Assembly (NCBI RefSeq): GCF_046569695.1
Contig: NZ_JBKHUI010000007.1
Coordinates: 124,001-188,000 of the forward strand
Length of the DNA stretch: 64,000 nt
Reading direction: 5' to 3'
Source: Kluyvera sp046569695
GTDB taxonomy: Bacteria > Pseudomonadota > Gammaproteobacteria > Enterobacterales > Enterobacteriaceae
The first letter of the stretch is position 1. Every line of letters starts with the position of its first letter. The notes beneath the pieces were generated by a model, which was not told where the DNA came from, ran no database searches, and worked only from the letters and a program-made list of their open reading frames with translations. Below are positions 1 to 9,154 of the stretch, in pieces. The position numbers and the translations under genes are program-made.

Positions 1-503
1 CCAACAGTACGCCGTTAACCGACGGTGCAGCTGCGGTTATCCTGATGACCGAATCCCGCGCCAAAGAGTTGGGTCTGGTGCCGTTGGGCTATCTGCGCAG
101 CTACGCTTTTACCGCGATTGATGTCTGGCAGGATATGCTGCTGGGGCCGGCGTGGTCCACGCCGCTAGCGCTGGATCGCGCAGGGCTAACTTTTGCCGAC
201 CTCACGCTTATCGATATGCATGAAGCTTTTGCTGCACAGACTCTGGCGAATATTCAGTGTCTGGCGAGCGAGAAGTTTGCCCGCCAGGTGCTCGGGCGCA
301 GCCACGCCACCGGTGAGGTTGATGAAAGTAAATTCAACGTTCTGGGCGGTTCAATTGCCTACGGCCACCCGTTTGCGGCGACCGGCGCACGCATGATCAC
401 CCAAACTCTGAACGAACTGCGCCGTCGAGGCGGTGGTTTCGGGCTGGTGACCGCCTGTGCGGCGGGCGGGTTAGGTGCGGCTATGGTTCTGGAGGCTGAA
501 TAA
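1..503 (+). CDS. fadI: 3-ketoacyl-CoA thiolase FadI, C-terminal part (5' end outside window)
   Basis: Open reading frame running in from the window edge and ending at TAA 501-503. It encodes about the last 166 residues of the roughly 436-residue thiolase that cleaves 3-ketoacyl-CoA in the FadIJ complex, the arm of beta-oxidation used under anaerobic conditions. The thiolase C-terminal hallmarks are visible: the MHEAFAA segment, the GGSIAYGHPFAATGAR block with the catalytic His, and TACAAGG with the catalytic Cys. The stop codon overlaps the fadJ ATG (TAATG), so the two subunits are translationally coupled as in E. coli. The promoter and FadR control region lie upstream, outside the window. 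Confidence 0.95.
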   Translation, partial: NSTPLTDGAAAVILMTESRAKELGLVPLGYLRSYAFTAIDVWQDMLLGPAWSTPLALDRAGLTFADLTLIDMHEAFAAQTLANIQCLASEKFARQVLGRSHATGEVDESKFNVLGGSIAYGHPFAATGARMITQTLNELRRRGGGFGLVTACAAGGLGAAMVLEAE

Positions 504-2653
504 TGGAAATGAAATCCGCATTTACGCTCACTGTGCGCCCGGACAACGTGGCGGTAGTGACGATCGACGTGCCAGACGAAAAGATGAATACCCTGAAGGC
601 CGAGTTTGGCGGACAGGTGCGCACGATCCTCAAGCAAATCAGAGAAAACAAAGCGCTCCAGGGCGTGGTGCTGATCTCAGCGAAGGCCGATAACTTTATC
701 GCCGGGGCGGATATCAATATGATTGGCCGCTGCAAAAGCGCCCAGGAAGCAGAATCCCTCGCTCGCCAGGGACAGCAGGTGATGGCCGAAATTCACAGCC
801 TATCGATCCCTGTGGTCGCGGCGATCCACGGTGCCTGTCTTGGCGGTGGGTTAGAACTGGCGCTAGCCTGTCATGCGCGTATTTGCTCAGACGATGGGCG
901 AACCGTGCTGGGATTGCCGGAAGTGCAGCTCGGCCTGCTACCGGGATCTGGCGGCACCCAGCGTTTACCGCGTTTGATTGGCGTCAGCACGGCGCTGGAT
1001 ATGATTCTCACCGGCAAGCAGCTTCGCGCTCGTCAGGCGTTGAAGGCGGGGCTGGTAGATGAGGTTGTGCCGCATTCAATTCTGCTGGAAGCTGCCGCTG
1101 AGTACGCTCGCAAGCCACATCACGAACATCGTCGTTTGCCGGTACGTGAGCGTATTCTGGCGGGACCGCTGGGGCGCAATCTGCTGTTTAGCATGGCCGC
1201 CAAAAAGACGGCGCAAAAAACTCAAGGCAACTACCCGGCGACCGATAAAATTCTGCAGGTTATTGAAACCGGTCTGGCGCACGGCGTGAATAGTGGCTAC
1301 GAGGCGGAGGCACGCGCGTTTGGCGAGCTGGCAATGACGCCGCAGTCTAAAGCGCTGCGTAGCATCTTCTTTGCCAGTACCGATATCAAAAAAGATCCTG
1401 GCGCCGTTGTCGCTCCTGGCCCGCTGCGCTCGGTGGGTGTACTGGGTGGAGGATTAATGGGAGGTGGCATTGCCTACGTCACGGCGGTAAAAGGCAAATT
1501 GCCAGTACGTATTAAAGATATCAACGCCAATGGGATTAACCACGCGCTGAAGTACAGTTGGGATCAGCTTGAACAAAAAGTACGCCGTCGCCATATGAAA
1601 GCGGCGGAGCGTGACGCGCAGTTGGCGCTGATCTCCGGCAGCACCGATTACCGCGGTTTTGCCCATCGTGATCTGGTGATTGAGGCGGTATTTGAAGATT
1701 TAGCTCTCAAGCAGAAGATGGTGGGCGAGATTGAACAGTATTGCGCACCTCACACCATTTTTGCCTCAAACACCTCATCTTTACCGATTGGCGATATTGC
1801 TGCCTTGGCCCAAAGGCCTGAACAGGTTATCGGCCTGCATTTTTTCAGCCCGGTTGAAAAAATGCCGTTGGTCGAGGTGATTCCCCATGCAGGAACCTCA
1901 GAGCAGACGATTGCCACTACGGTGAAACTTGCTAAGAAACAGGGAAAAACACCGATTGTGGTAGCAGATAAAGCGGGATTCTACGTTAACCGCATTCTTG
2001 CGCCCTATATCGCCGAGGCCATGCGCATGCTAGTGGACGGTGAAAGCGTTGAACATATTGATAATGCGCTGGTTAAATTTGGTTTCCCGGTTGGTCCCAT
2101 TCAACTGCTTGACGAAGTGGGTATCGACACTGGCACAAAAATTCTACCTATTCTTGAAGCCGCCTACGGCGAGCGTTTTAGCGCGCCTTCAACGTTGATT
2201 CAGGCAATTTTGAATGACGATCGCAAAGGTAGAAAAAATGGTCGCGGTTTCTATCTTTATGGTGCGAAAGGGCGTAAAAGCAAGAAACAGGTCGATAGCG
2301 CGGTCTATTCCCTTCCGGGGATGTCGGCTCGGCGTAGTCAGTATTCGGCAGAGCAAGTGGCTGAACGCTGTGTGATGCTGATGCTGAATGAAGCGGCGCG
2401 TTGTAAGGATGAAGGCGTTATCCGTAGTGCCCGTGACGGCGATATCGGCGCGGTCTTTGGCATAGGTTTTCCACCGTTTCTCGGTGGCCCGCTGCGTTAT
2501 ATGGATTCATTAGGCGCGGGTGAAGTAGTTGCCCGGTTGCAACGATTGGCTACACAGTATGGTTCGCGATTTACCCCATGCGAGGCACTTTTGCAGCGGG
2601 CGGAGCGCGGCGATACCTTTTGGCCTGGTGATGAAACAGATTCGCTGAGCTGA
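503..2653 (+). CDS. fadJ: Fatty acid oxidation complex alpha subunit FadJ
   Basis: 716 residues, near the 714 of E. coli FadJ. It is a bifunctional enoyl-CoA hydratase and L-3-hydroxyacyl-CoA dehydrogenase. The N-terminal crotonase domain shows GADINMI, the oxyanion-hole stretch AAIHGACLGGG and the second active-site Glu in GLPEVQLGLLPGSGG. The dehydrogenase half begins around residue 311 with the NAD-binding motif GVLGGGLMGGGIA and contains HFFSPVEKMPLVEV with the catalytic His. It starts at the ATG overlapping the fadI stop and should be cotranscribed with it. The 187 bases after its stop carry no gene; they include a short GTTCAA/TTGAAC hairpin directly after the stop, without a T-tract. 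Confidence 0.97.
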   Translation: MEMKSAFTLTVRPDNVAVVTIDVPDEKMNTLKAEFGGQVRTILKQIRENKALQGVVLISAKADNFIAGADINMIGRCKSAQEAESLARQGQQVMAEIHSLSIPVVAAIHGACLGGGLELALACHARICSDDGRTVLGLPEVQLGLLPGSGGTQRLPRLIGVSTALDMILTGKQLRARQALKAGLVDEVVPHSILLEAAAEYARKPHHEHRRLPVRERILAGPLGRNLLFSMAAKKTAQKTQGNYPATDKILQVIETGLAHGVNSGYEAEARAFGELAMTPQSKALRSIFFASTDIKKDPGAVVAPGPLRSVGVLGGGLMGGGIAYVTAVKGKLPVRIKDINANGINHALKYSWDQLEQKVRRRHMKAAERDAQLALISGSTDYRGFAHRDLVIEAVFEDLALKQKMVGEIEQYCAPHTIFASNTSSLPIGDIAALAQRPEQVIGLHFFSPVEKMPLVEVIPHAGTSEQTIATTVKLAKKQGKTPIVVADKAGFYVNRILAPYIAEAMRMLVDGESVEHIDNALVKFGFPVGPIQLLDEVGIDTGTKILPILEAAYGERFSAPSTLIQAILNDDRKGRKNGRGFYLYGAKGRKSKKQVDSAVYSLPGMSARRSQYSAEQVAERCVMLMLNEAARCKDEGVIRSARDGDIGAVFGIGFPPFLGGPLRYMDSLGAGEVVARLQRLATQYGSRFTPCEALLQRAERGDTFWPGDETDSLS

Positions 2654-2788
2654 GTTCAAAGGTATTGAACCCAGATGAAATGCATGGTTTTTGGCTATTT
2701 TGTAAACTGATGTTGACTATACTTACACCAGTAAGGTAAAAATCAGCGTTTCATTCAGTGAATGGATAAGGCACAATGCCCGGCTACC

Positions 2789-2809
2789 GCGTCACCGTTA
2801 TGGTGACGC
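2789..2809. repeat. Perfect 8-bp hairpin upstream of sixA
   Basis: GCGTCACC and GGTGACGC flank a 5-base loop, about 31 bases before the sixA start. There is no T-tract, so it is not a classical terminator. It may be a fragment of a dispersed extragenic repeat or a structure in the sixA leader. Its function is unknown. Confidence 0.4.
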
Positions 2810-2840
2810 TGGTGCTTCTGGTCAACAAAAGCGGTGCAAT

Positions 2841-3326
2841 ATGCAAGTTTTTATTATGCGTCACGGCGACGCTGCCCTCGATGCAGCCAGTGATTCGGTT
2901 CGTCCTCTCACTGGTTGTGGTTGTGATGAATCTCGTCAGATGGCAACCTGGTTGAAAGACCAAAATGTGAATATCGATCGTGTTCTGGTGAGCCCGTTCC
3001 TGCGTGCGGAGCAGACGCTCAAAGTGGTTGGGGAGTGCGTTAATCTGCCAAAAGAGGTGGATGTTCTGCCTGAACTCACGCCATGCGGCGATATCGGCCT
3101 GGTCAGCGCCTACCTGCAGGCGTTAGCCAATGAAGGGACTTCATCGGTGCTGGTGATTTCTCACCTGCCGCTGGTTGGCTATCTGGTTGCTGAACTCTGC
3201 CCAGGCGAAGTTCCGCCGATGTTTACCACCTCCGCCATTGCCAGCGTTACCCTTGACGCTAACGGACAAGGTGTCCTGAACTGGCAAATGAGCCCGTGCA
3301 ATCTGAAAATGGCGAAAGCGATTTAA
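2841..3326 (+). CDS. sixA: Phosphohistidine phosphatase SixA
   Basis: 161 residues, the usual SixA length. It belongs to the histidine phosphatase (RHG) superfamily; the RHG motif at residues 7-9 provides the nucleophilic His8, and a second His lies in VISHLPLVGYL. SixA removes phosphate from histidine residues of phosphotransfer proteins; in E. coli it has been linked to the HPt domain of ArcB and to NPr of the nitrogen PTS. Cytoplasmic. It is a single gene with its own leader after fadJ, in the same neighbourhood as in E. coli. The start is the ATG giving MQVFIMRHG. Confidence 0.95.
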   Translation: MQVFIMRHGDAALDAASDSVRPLTGCGCDESRQMATWLKDQNVNIDRVLVSPFLRAEQTLKVVGECVNLPKEVDVLPELTPCGDIGLVSAYLQALANEGTSSVLVISHLPLVGYLVAELCPGEVPPMFTTSAIASVTLDANGQGVLNWQMSPCNLKMAKAI

Positions 3327-3370
3327 TCGTTTTTAACCCAGCTTGATGGCCGAGTAATGTCGATTTTCCC

Positions 3371-3406
3371 TGTAGCCCGGACGAGGCGTTTACGCCGACT
3401 CCGGGA
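3371..3406. repeat. REP-type palindromic element
   Basis: The stretch contains TAGCCCGGACGAGGCGTTTA followed by CGCCGACTCCGGGA, the imperfect palindrome typical of enterobacterial REP units. It lies between the convergent ends of sixA and smrB, a usual place for such elements. Confidence 0.7.
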
Positions 3407-3411
3407 TTCTG

Positions 3412-3963
3412 TCAGGGGAGTTCTGGCGGCAGCCACTCTTCAACTTCAATCAGCACCAACAGCGCGGCGTCTCCGCCGTACTCTTTCGACGCCTGATGAA
3501 ACGCCATCACGTGCGGATGCTGAGCCAGCCACAGCGGCGTTTGCTGTTTCAGAATATGTTTGCCGTGGCCGTGCATCACGCAGGCACAGAACACATGTTC
3601 CCGGCGACAGGCGGCAATCAGTGCGCCCAGTTCCTGCTTGGCCTGCATTTGTGTTAACCCGTGCAGGTCGAGAAACAACTCCGGTGAATAGTCACCGCGG
3701 CGCAGCTTTTTCAACTCAAAGTGGCTGACATCTTCGCGCACGTATTTGACCGGCCCGTTAGTATTGAGCAGCGGCTGGAATTCGTCGGAAAAGTAGTGGC
3801 TGTTATCGGCCTGCTCCTGTAAAAGGCGCTTTGGCGGCACCTCACTTATCTTTTTGCGTATTGGGCGATGAACGATGGTGTCCTGCTTAATTTTGCGGGT
3901 GCCCGTCATTAGCTGCTGGAAGAGCGCCTGATCCTCCTCGCTCAGTGAATTTTTGTTCTTCAT
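3412..3963 (-). CDS. smrB: Ribosome rescue endonuclease SmrB (Smr domain)
   Basis: 183 residues, as in E. coli SmrB (YfcN). The N-terminal part is a charged ribosome-binding extension. The C-terminal Smr domain shows LDLHGLT at about residue 98 and the VMHGHGKHIL motif at about 130. SmrB recognises collided ribosomes and cuts the mRNA between them so that trailing ribosomes can be rescued. It is divergent from prmB and separated from it by about 167 bases, as in E. coli. Confidence 0.95.
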   Translation of the reverse strand: MKNKNSLSEEDQALFQQLMTGTRKIKQDTIVHRPIRKKISEVPPKRLLQEQADNSHYFSDEFQPLLNTNGPVKYVREDVSHFELKKLRRGDYSPELFLDLHGLTQMQAKQELGALIAACRREHVFCACVMHGHGKHILKQQTPLWLAQHPHVMAFHQASKEYGGDAALLVLIEVEEWLPPELP

Positions 3964-4130
3964 TATTGATTCTTCTCAATTCGTCTTTTCCCATAGTTTA
4001 CCTTTTCACGCTGCTCCCTGCAGCGAAAACGCTTTTTTCCCCACACCCTACGCAAGAATGCTGATTTATCGCCGCCTTCATGGCAAACTAGCCGCCGAAT
4101 TTACCCCGACGCATGCCCCTGGAGGACAAT

Positions 4131-5063
4131 GTGGATAAGATTTTTGTTGATGAAGCAGTCAATGAGCTGCATACCATTCAGGACATGCTCCGCTGGGCGG
4201 TAAGCCGCTTTAGCGCGGCCGAGATCTGGTACGGTCACGGCACCGATAACCCATGGGATGAAGCAGTGCAGCTGGTGCTGCCTACGCTCTACCTGCCGCT
4301 GGATATTCCAGAAGATATGCGCAGCGCGCGTCTGACTACCACGGAAAAACAGCTGATCGTTGAACGCGTGATCCGTCGCGTGAACGAGCGAATCCCGGTG
4401 GCCTATCTGACCAACAAAGCTTGGTTCTGCGGTCATGAATTCTACGTTGACGATCGCGTGCTGGTGCCGCGCTCCCCAATTGGTGAGCTGATTAACAACC
4501 GCTTTGCTGGCCTCATTAACCATCGCCCTGAGCATATTCTTGATATGTGCACCGGTAGCGGCTGTATCGCGATTGCCTGCGCCTACGCCTTCCCGGAAGC
4601 GGAAGTAGACGCGATTGATGTCTCCCCGGATGCGCTGGCCGTCACCGAATTTAACATTGAAGAACACGGCATGATTCACAACGTCACGCCGATCCGCTCG
4701 GACCTATTCCGCGATGCGCCGCAGCTGCAATATGATCTGATCGTCACCAACCCACCGTACGTGGATGAAGAAGATATGTCTGACCTGCCGTCAGAATATC
4801 GCCACGAACCGGAACTGGGCCTGGCTTCCGGTGCTGATGGTCTGCACCTGACCCGTCGTATTCTCGGCTGCGCGCCGGATTACCTCACCGACGACGGTAT
4901 TCTGATTTGTGAAGTGGGTAACAGCATGGTACATCTGATGGACCAATACCCGGATGTTCCGTTCACCTGGCTTGAGTTTGATAACGGCGGTGACGGCGTC
5001 TTTATGCTGACCAAAGCACAGCTGATCGCCGCTCAGGATCACTTCGCACAGTACAAAGACTGA
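4131..5063 (+). CDS. prmB: Ribosomal protein uL3 glutamine methyltransferase PrmB
   Basis: 310 residues when started at GTG 4131, which has GGAGG at 4121-4125 and gives VDKIFVDEAV, matching the E. coli N-terminus. The ATG at 4113 would add six residues and overlap the ribosome binding site, so I reject it. PrmB methylates the side-chain amide of a Gln in ribosomal protein L3. Visible motifs are the SAM-binding LDMCTGSGCIA (about residue 135) and the catalytic NPPY in IVTNPPYVDEED. aroC follows after 43 bases, and the two are probably cotranscribed. Confidence 0.95.
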   Translation: MDKIFVDEAVNELHTIQDMLRWAVSRFSAAEIWYGHGTDNPWDEAVQLVLPTLYLPLDIPEDMRSARLTTTEKQLIVERVIRRVNERIPVAYLTNKAWFCGHEFYVDDRVLVPRSPIGELINNRFAGLINHRPEHILDMCTGSGCIAIACAYAFPEAEVDAIDVSPDALAVTEFNIEEHGMIHNVTPIRSDLFRDAPQLQYDLIVTNPPYVDEEDMSDLPSEYRHEPELGLASGADGLHLTRRILGCAPDYLTDDGILICEVGNSMVHLMDQYPDVPFTWLEFDNGGDGVFMLTKAQLIAAQDHFAQYKD

Positions 5064-5106
5064 TTAATCCAGCACGCAACAACAGAACAACGATAATGGA
5101 GTCGTG

Positions 5107-6192
5107 ATGGCAGGAAATACAATTGGACAACTCTTTCGCGTAACGACCTTTGGCGAGTCGCACGGCATCGCGCTGGGCTGCATTGTTGACGGTGTGCCTC
5201 CGGGGATCCCGTTAACCGAAGCCGATCTGCAGCACGATCTTGACCGTCGTCGCCCGGGCACGTCGCGTTACACCACCCAGCGCCGCGAACCGGATCAGGT
5301 GAAAATCCTCTCCGGCGTGTTCGAAGGCGTGACCACCGGTACGAGCATCGGTCTGCTGATTGAAAACACCGATCAGCGCTCGCAGGACTACGGCGCCATT
5401 AAAGACGTCTTCCGTCCGGGGCACGCAGACTATACCTACGAACAGAAATATGGCCTGCGTGATTATCGCGGCGGCGGTCGTTCTTCTGCTCGTGAAACGG
5501 CGATGCGCGTAGCGGCAGGGGCGATTGCCAAGAAATTCCTCGCGGCGAAATTCGGTATCGTTATTCGCGGTTGTCTGACCCAGATGGGCGACATTCCGCT
5601 GGCGATTAAAGATTGGGATCAGGTAGAACAGAACCCATTCTTCTGCCCGGATCCGGACAAGATTGAAGCGCTGGACGAACTGATGCGCGGCCTTAAAAAA
5701 GAGGGCGACTCCATTGGTGCGAAGGTGACCGTGGTTGCTGATGGTGTACCGGCTGGCTTAGGTGAGCCGGTATTCGATCGTCTGGATGCCGACATCGCCC
5801 ACGCGCTGATGAGCATTAACGCGGTGAAAGGCGTGGAGATTGGCGATGGTTTTGAGGTGGTGAAACTGCGCGGTAGCGAAAACCGCGACGAAATCACTAA
5901 AGCCGGTTTCCAGAGCAACCATGCGGGCGGCATTCTGGGTGGTATCAGCAGCGGTCAGCAGATCGTGGCGAATATTGCGCTGAAGCCGACTTCCAGCATT
6001 ACTGTACCTGGCAAAACGCTGAACCGCTTTGGCGAAGAAGTGGAGATGATCACCAAAGGTCGTCACGACCCTTGCGTGGGTATCCGCGCGGTGCCAATTG
6101 CTGAAGCGATGTTGGCGATTGTGCTGATGGATCACTTTATGCGCCAACGCGCGCAGAACGCCGATGTGACGACGTCTATACCACGCTGGTAA
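5107..6192 (+). CDS. aroC: Chorismate synthase
   Basis: 361 residues, identical in length to E. coli AroC. It catalyses the last common step of aromatic amino acid synthesis, 5-enolpyruvylshikimate-3-phosphate to chorismate, using reduced FMN. Visible signatures: GESHG near the N-terminus, RRPGTSRYTTQRREPD, the DYRGGGRSSARET block and the C-terminal RHDPCVGIRAVPIAEAM. The ATG at 5107 is preferred over the GTG at 5104 because it gives the conserved MAGNTIGQLFR start and is preceded by GGAG at 5099-5102. mepA begins two bases after its stop, so the genes form an operon. Confidence 0.97.
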   Translation: MAGNTIGQLFRVTTFGESHGIALGCIVDGVPPGIPLTEADLQHDLDRRRPGTSRYTTQRREPDQVKILSGVFEGVTTGTSIGLLIENTDQRSQDYGAIKDVFRPGHADYTYEQKYGLRDYRGGGRSSARETAMRVAAGAIAKKFLAAKFGIVIRGCLTQMGDIPLAIKDWDQVEQNPFFCPDPDKIEALDELMRGLKKEGDSIGAKVTVVADGVPAGLGEPVFDRLDADIAHALMSINAVKGVEIGDGFEVVKLRGSENRDEITKAGFQSNHAGGILGGISSGQQIVANIALKPTSSITVPGKTLNRFGEEVEMITKGRHDPCVGIRAVPIAEAMLAIVLMDHFMRQRAQNADVTTSIPRW

Positions 6193-6194
6193 AC

Positions 6195-7019
6195 ATGAAA
6201 AAAACCGTTATTGCGCTGCTGGCTCTGGTGGCCAGCTGTACGGCGTTGGCGGCAACGCCGTGGCAGAAAATCACCCAACCTGTCAGCGGCAGCGCGCAGT
6301 CTATTGGCGCATTTGCCAACGGCTGCATCGTTGGCGCGCAGCCGTTACCGCTGCAATCAGACACCTATCAGGTGATGCGTACCGACCAACGCCGCTATTT
6401 TGGTCACCCGGATCTGGTGCAGTTTATCCAGCGTCTGGGCAACCAGGTACAGCAGCATGGTATGGGCACAATGCTGATTGGTGATATGGGGATGCCTGCA
6501 GGCGGGCGCTTTAACGGCGGACACGCAAGCCACCAAAGCGGGCTGGATGTCGATATTTTCCTGCAGCTACCGAAGGCGCGCTGGAGTTCAGCTCAGTTGC
6601 TGAAACCCCAGGCGCTGGATTTAGTCAGCGCGGGTGGTAAGCACGTGGTCCCGACGCTGTGGAAACCGGAAATCGGCCAACTGATTAAGCTTGCTGCCGA
6701 AGACCGTGAAGTGACGCGCATTTTTGTTAACCCAGCTATTAAACAGCAGCTTTGCCTCGATGCGGGTAACGACCGTGACTGGCTGCGTAAAGTTCGCCCG
6801 TGGTTCCAGCATCGTGCGCATATGCACGTCCGCCTGAAGTGCCCGGCGAACAGCCTTGAGTGTGAAGAGCAGGCACCACCTCCAGCTGGAGACGGCTGCG
6901 GCGCTGAACTGCAAAGCTGGTTTGAACCGCCAAAACCTGGCGCCACTAAGCCTGTGAAGAAGACGCCTCCTCCGTTGCCGCCTTCCTGCCAGGCGCTACT
7001 GGACGAACACGTACTCTAA
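6195..7019 (+). CDS. mepA: Penicillin-insensitive murein DD-endopeptidase MepA
   Basis: 274 residues with a signal peptide of about 19 residues ending in CTALA. It is a periplasmic LAS-family metallopeptidase that cuts the D-alanyl-meso-diaminopimelyl cross-links of peptidoglycan. The zinc ligands are visible in GGHASHQSGLDVDIF (His and Asp) and in HRAHMHVRL near residue 209. The C-terminal tail is proline-rich. The stop overlaps the yfcA ATG (TAATG), so translation is coupled. Confidence 0.96.
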   Translation: MKKTVIALLALVASCTALAATPWQKITQPVSGSAQSIGAFANGCIVGAQPLPLQSDTYQVMRTDQRRYFGHPDLVQFIQRLGNQVQQHGMGTMLIGDMGMPAGGRFNGGHASHQSGLDVDIFLQLPKARWSSAQLLKPQALDLVSAGGKHVVPTLWKPEIGQLIKLAAEDREVTRIFVNPAIKQQLCLDAGNDRDWLRKVRPWFQHRAHMHVRLKCPANSLECEEQAPPPAGDGCGAELQSWFEPPKPGATKPVKKTPPPLPPSCQALLDEHVL

Positions 7020-7828
7020 TGGACAGCTTCTCCGCACTCTTTATGGTTGAGCCACTCATGCTGGTGGCCCTTTTCTTTACTGCGATTCTGGCGGGTTTTA
7101 TTGATTCACTGGCGGGCGGCGGCGGCTTACTGACCGTACCGGCACTGATGGCCGCAGGCATGCCGCCAGCGCAGGCGTTGGCAACTAACAAGCTGCAGGC
7201 CTGTGGCGGCTCGCTATCTGCCTCACTCTATTTTGTTCGCCGCAAAGTGGTGAATCTTGCGGATCAAAAGCTCAATATCCTGATGACCTTTATTGGCTCG
7301 ATGACCGGTGCGCTGCTGGTGCAATACGTGCAGTCGGAAATCTTGCGCCAAATACTGCCGCTGCTGGTGATCGGTATCGGTCTTTATTTCCTGCTGATGC
7401 CGAAGCTCGGCGAAGCTGACCGCCAACAGCGCCTCTATGGGCTACCGTTCGCGCTAGTGGCCGGCGGCTGCGTCGGTTTCTACGACGGTTTTTTTGGCCC
7501 CGGCGCAGGCTCTTTTTACGCGCTGGCATTCGTGACGCTGATGGGTTTCAACCTCGCTAAATCTACCGCGCACGCCAAAGTTCTTAACGCTACCTCTAAC
7601 GTGGGCGGGCTGCTGCTATTCATTATTGGCGGCAAGGTGATCTGGGCTACCGGCTTTGTGATGATGGTCGGGCAATTTTTTGGCGCCCGTATGGGGTCCC
7701 GCCTGGTGCTAAGTAAAGGGCAGACGCTGATTCGCCCGATGATCGTGGTGGTTTCCGCAGTGATGAGCGCGAAGCTGCTGTATGACAGCCATGGACAGCA
7801 GATTATGCATTGGTTAGGGATGAATTAA
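7019..7828 (+). CDS. yfcA: TSUP-family inner membrane transporter YfcA
   Basis: 269 residues, hydrophobic throughout, with about eight predicted membrane segments. It belongs to the sulfite exporter TauE/SafE (TSUP) family; the duplicated glycine-rich motifs GFIDSLAGGGGLL and GFYDGFFGPGAGSF are both present. The substrate is not known for this family member. It overlaps mepA upstream and epmC downstream, so it is the central gene of a tightly packed operon. Confidence 0.94.
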   Translation: MDSFSALFMVEPLMLVALFFTAILAGFIDSLAGGGGLLTVPALMAAGMPPAQALATNKLQACGGSLSASLYFVRRKVVNLADQKLNILMTFIGSMTGALLVQYVQSEILRQILPLLVIGIGLYFLLMPKLGEADRQQRLYGLPFALVAGGCVGFYDGFFGPGAGSFYALAFVTLMGFNLAKSTAHAKVLNATSNVGGLLLFIIGGKVIWATGFVMMVGQFFGARMGSRLVLSKGQTLIRPMIVVVSAVMSAKLLYDSHGQQIMHWLGMN

Positions 7829-8373
7829 TGACGAACACACACGATTACCAGCAGCTAGTGACGATTTTCGATGGCTGCTTTGCCGATGAATTTAATACTC
7901 GTCTGATTAAAGGCGACGACGAACCTATTTATCTTCCGGCGGACGCCGAGGTGCCCTATAACCGTATCGTCTTTGCGCACGGTTTTTTCGCCAGCGCACT
8001 ACACGAGATTTCACACTGGTGTATTGCCGGTAAAGCAAGACGTGAACAGGTTGATTTTGGCTACTGGTACTGTCCGGACGGGCGCGATGCCAAAACCCAG
8101 GGGCAGTTTGAAGACGTTGAGGTGAAGCCGCAGGCGTTTGACTGGTTGTTCTGCGTGGCGGCGGGTTTCCCGTTCAACGTTAGCTGCGACAACCTGGACG
8201 GTGACTTTGAACCGGACCGTATCGTCTTCCAGCGGCGCGTACACGCGCAGGTGATGACCTATCTAGCGCAAGGCATTCCGCCGCGCCCGGCGACGTTCAT
8301 CAAAGCACTACAGGATTATTACCATACGCCGGCCCTAACGGCGGAACAATTCCCATGGCCGGAAGATCTCTAA
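7828..8373 (+). CDS. epmC: Elongation factor P hydroxylase EpmC
   Basis: 181 residues from the ATG at 7828, which overlaps the yfcA stop (TAATG). EpmC (YfcM) hydroxylates the beta-lysylated Lys34 of EF-P, the last step after EpmA and EpmB. The HEISHWCIAGKARRE stretch (HExxH-like metal ligands) and the following DFGYWYCPDGRD block are diagnostic. An upstream in-frame start at 7810 lies within yfcA and lacks an independent ribosome binding site. Confidence 0.95.
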   Translation: MTNTHDYQQLVTIFDGCFADEFNTRLIKGDDEPIYLPADAEVPYNRIVFAHGFFASALHEISHWCIAGKARREQVDFGYWYCPDGRDAKTQGQFEDVEVKPQAFDWLFCVAAGFPFNVSCDNLDGDFEPDRIVFQRRVHAQVMTYLAQGIPPRPATFIKALQDYYHTPALTAEQFPWPEDL

Positions 8374-8400
8374 AGCCATGTTACCGAAAGAGGAAAGAAG

Positions 8401-8676
8401 ATGATCGCGGAGTTTGAAGCACGCATTCTGGCGTTAATTGATGACATGGTGGAACACGCCAGTGATGATGAGCTGTTCGCCAGCGGTTATCTGCGCGGCC
8501 ATTTAACGCTCGCGGTAGCGGAGTTAGAAGAGGGCGACGACCATTCCGCGGAGGCCGTCTATCGTACCGTAGCAGAGAGTCTGGAAAAGGCTATTGGGGC
8601 GGGCGAACTCACGCCGCGTGACCAGGCGCTAGTTAAGTCGATGTGGGACTCACTGTTCCAGAAAGGTACGCGGTAA
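8401..8676 (+). CDS. yfcL: YfcL family protein of unknown function
   Basis: 91 residues, acidic and predicted helical, starting at ATG 8401 after AGAGGAAAGAAG. It is recognisable as the YfcL family by sequence and by position after epmC. No catalytic motif is visible and the function is unknown. It is the last gene of the prmB-to-yfcL run and is followed by a strong terminator. In E. coli the next gene is mnmC; here the Tad island lies between them. Confidence 0.9.
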   Translation: MIAEFEARILALIDDMVEHASDDELFASGYLRGHLTLAVAELEEGDDHSAEAVYRTVAESLEKAIGAGELTPRDQALVKSMWDSLFQKGTR

Positions 8677-8719
8677 CGTCTTTGGGATAACCGTCCAGGT
8701 TCTAGATGACATACTGTAA

Positions 8720-8757
8720 AGCCCTGCAAGTAACGAATACTTGCGGGGCTTTTTTTT
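8720..8757 (+). terminator. Rho-independent terminator after yfcL
   Basis: AGCCC-T-GCAAGTA pairs with TACTTGC-G-GGGCT, followed by eight T residues. It closes the prmB-yfcL operon and marks the left edge of the Tad island. Confidence 0.9.
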
Positions 8758-9154
8758 GCTCAGAGGTATGCCTCTATATTTGAGACAATAAAAAAGCTGA
8801 TGTTATATTTTTGATATTAATATAAGGTGATTAGCACCATCAGTCCAAAAAATAGCGGTATAAAAAATAACCGACCTTCTTATCATTTTTTGGAAGAATA
8901 AAAAATACACGTTTATTATCAATAGCTTAGTTATGTATCGTATTTGTAAGTCTGAAAAATAATTAAATAGTTAGATAATTAAATAATTAATTCATTGATT
9001 TAATATAAATAATATCCTAAAAAAAAACGATAATTAAATCTTTCACCTGGAATCAGAATATAATATTAACCGTTCAAGACGAGCCTTATATGTTTGTCAG
9101 GAACTATAGGAATAATAAATATTAATTTGGATGTTCAATGAAGGAATAAATGAA
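8758..9154 (+). promoter_or_regulatory. AT-rich leader and promoter region of the Tad locus
   Basis: About 400 bases with no convincing gene. It is extremely AT-rich, with runs such as TTAGATAATTAAATAATTAA around 8970-8990, a composition typical of H-NS-bound DNA. A perfect -10 hexamer TATAAT lies at 9059-9064, but no good -35 sits at the right distance. The region should contain the flp promoter and its control sites. Confidence 0.5.

Noticed and set aside
2652..2670. GTTCAA/TTGAAC hairpin after fadJ as a terminator
   Set aside because: The stem is only six base pairs and no T-tract follows.
8930..9010. AT-rich near-repeats of AATTAAATAATTAA type
   Set aside because: Considered as a replication or attachment site, but there are no iterons, DnaA boxes or flanking duplications; taken as AT-rich promoter DNA.
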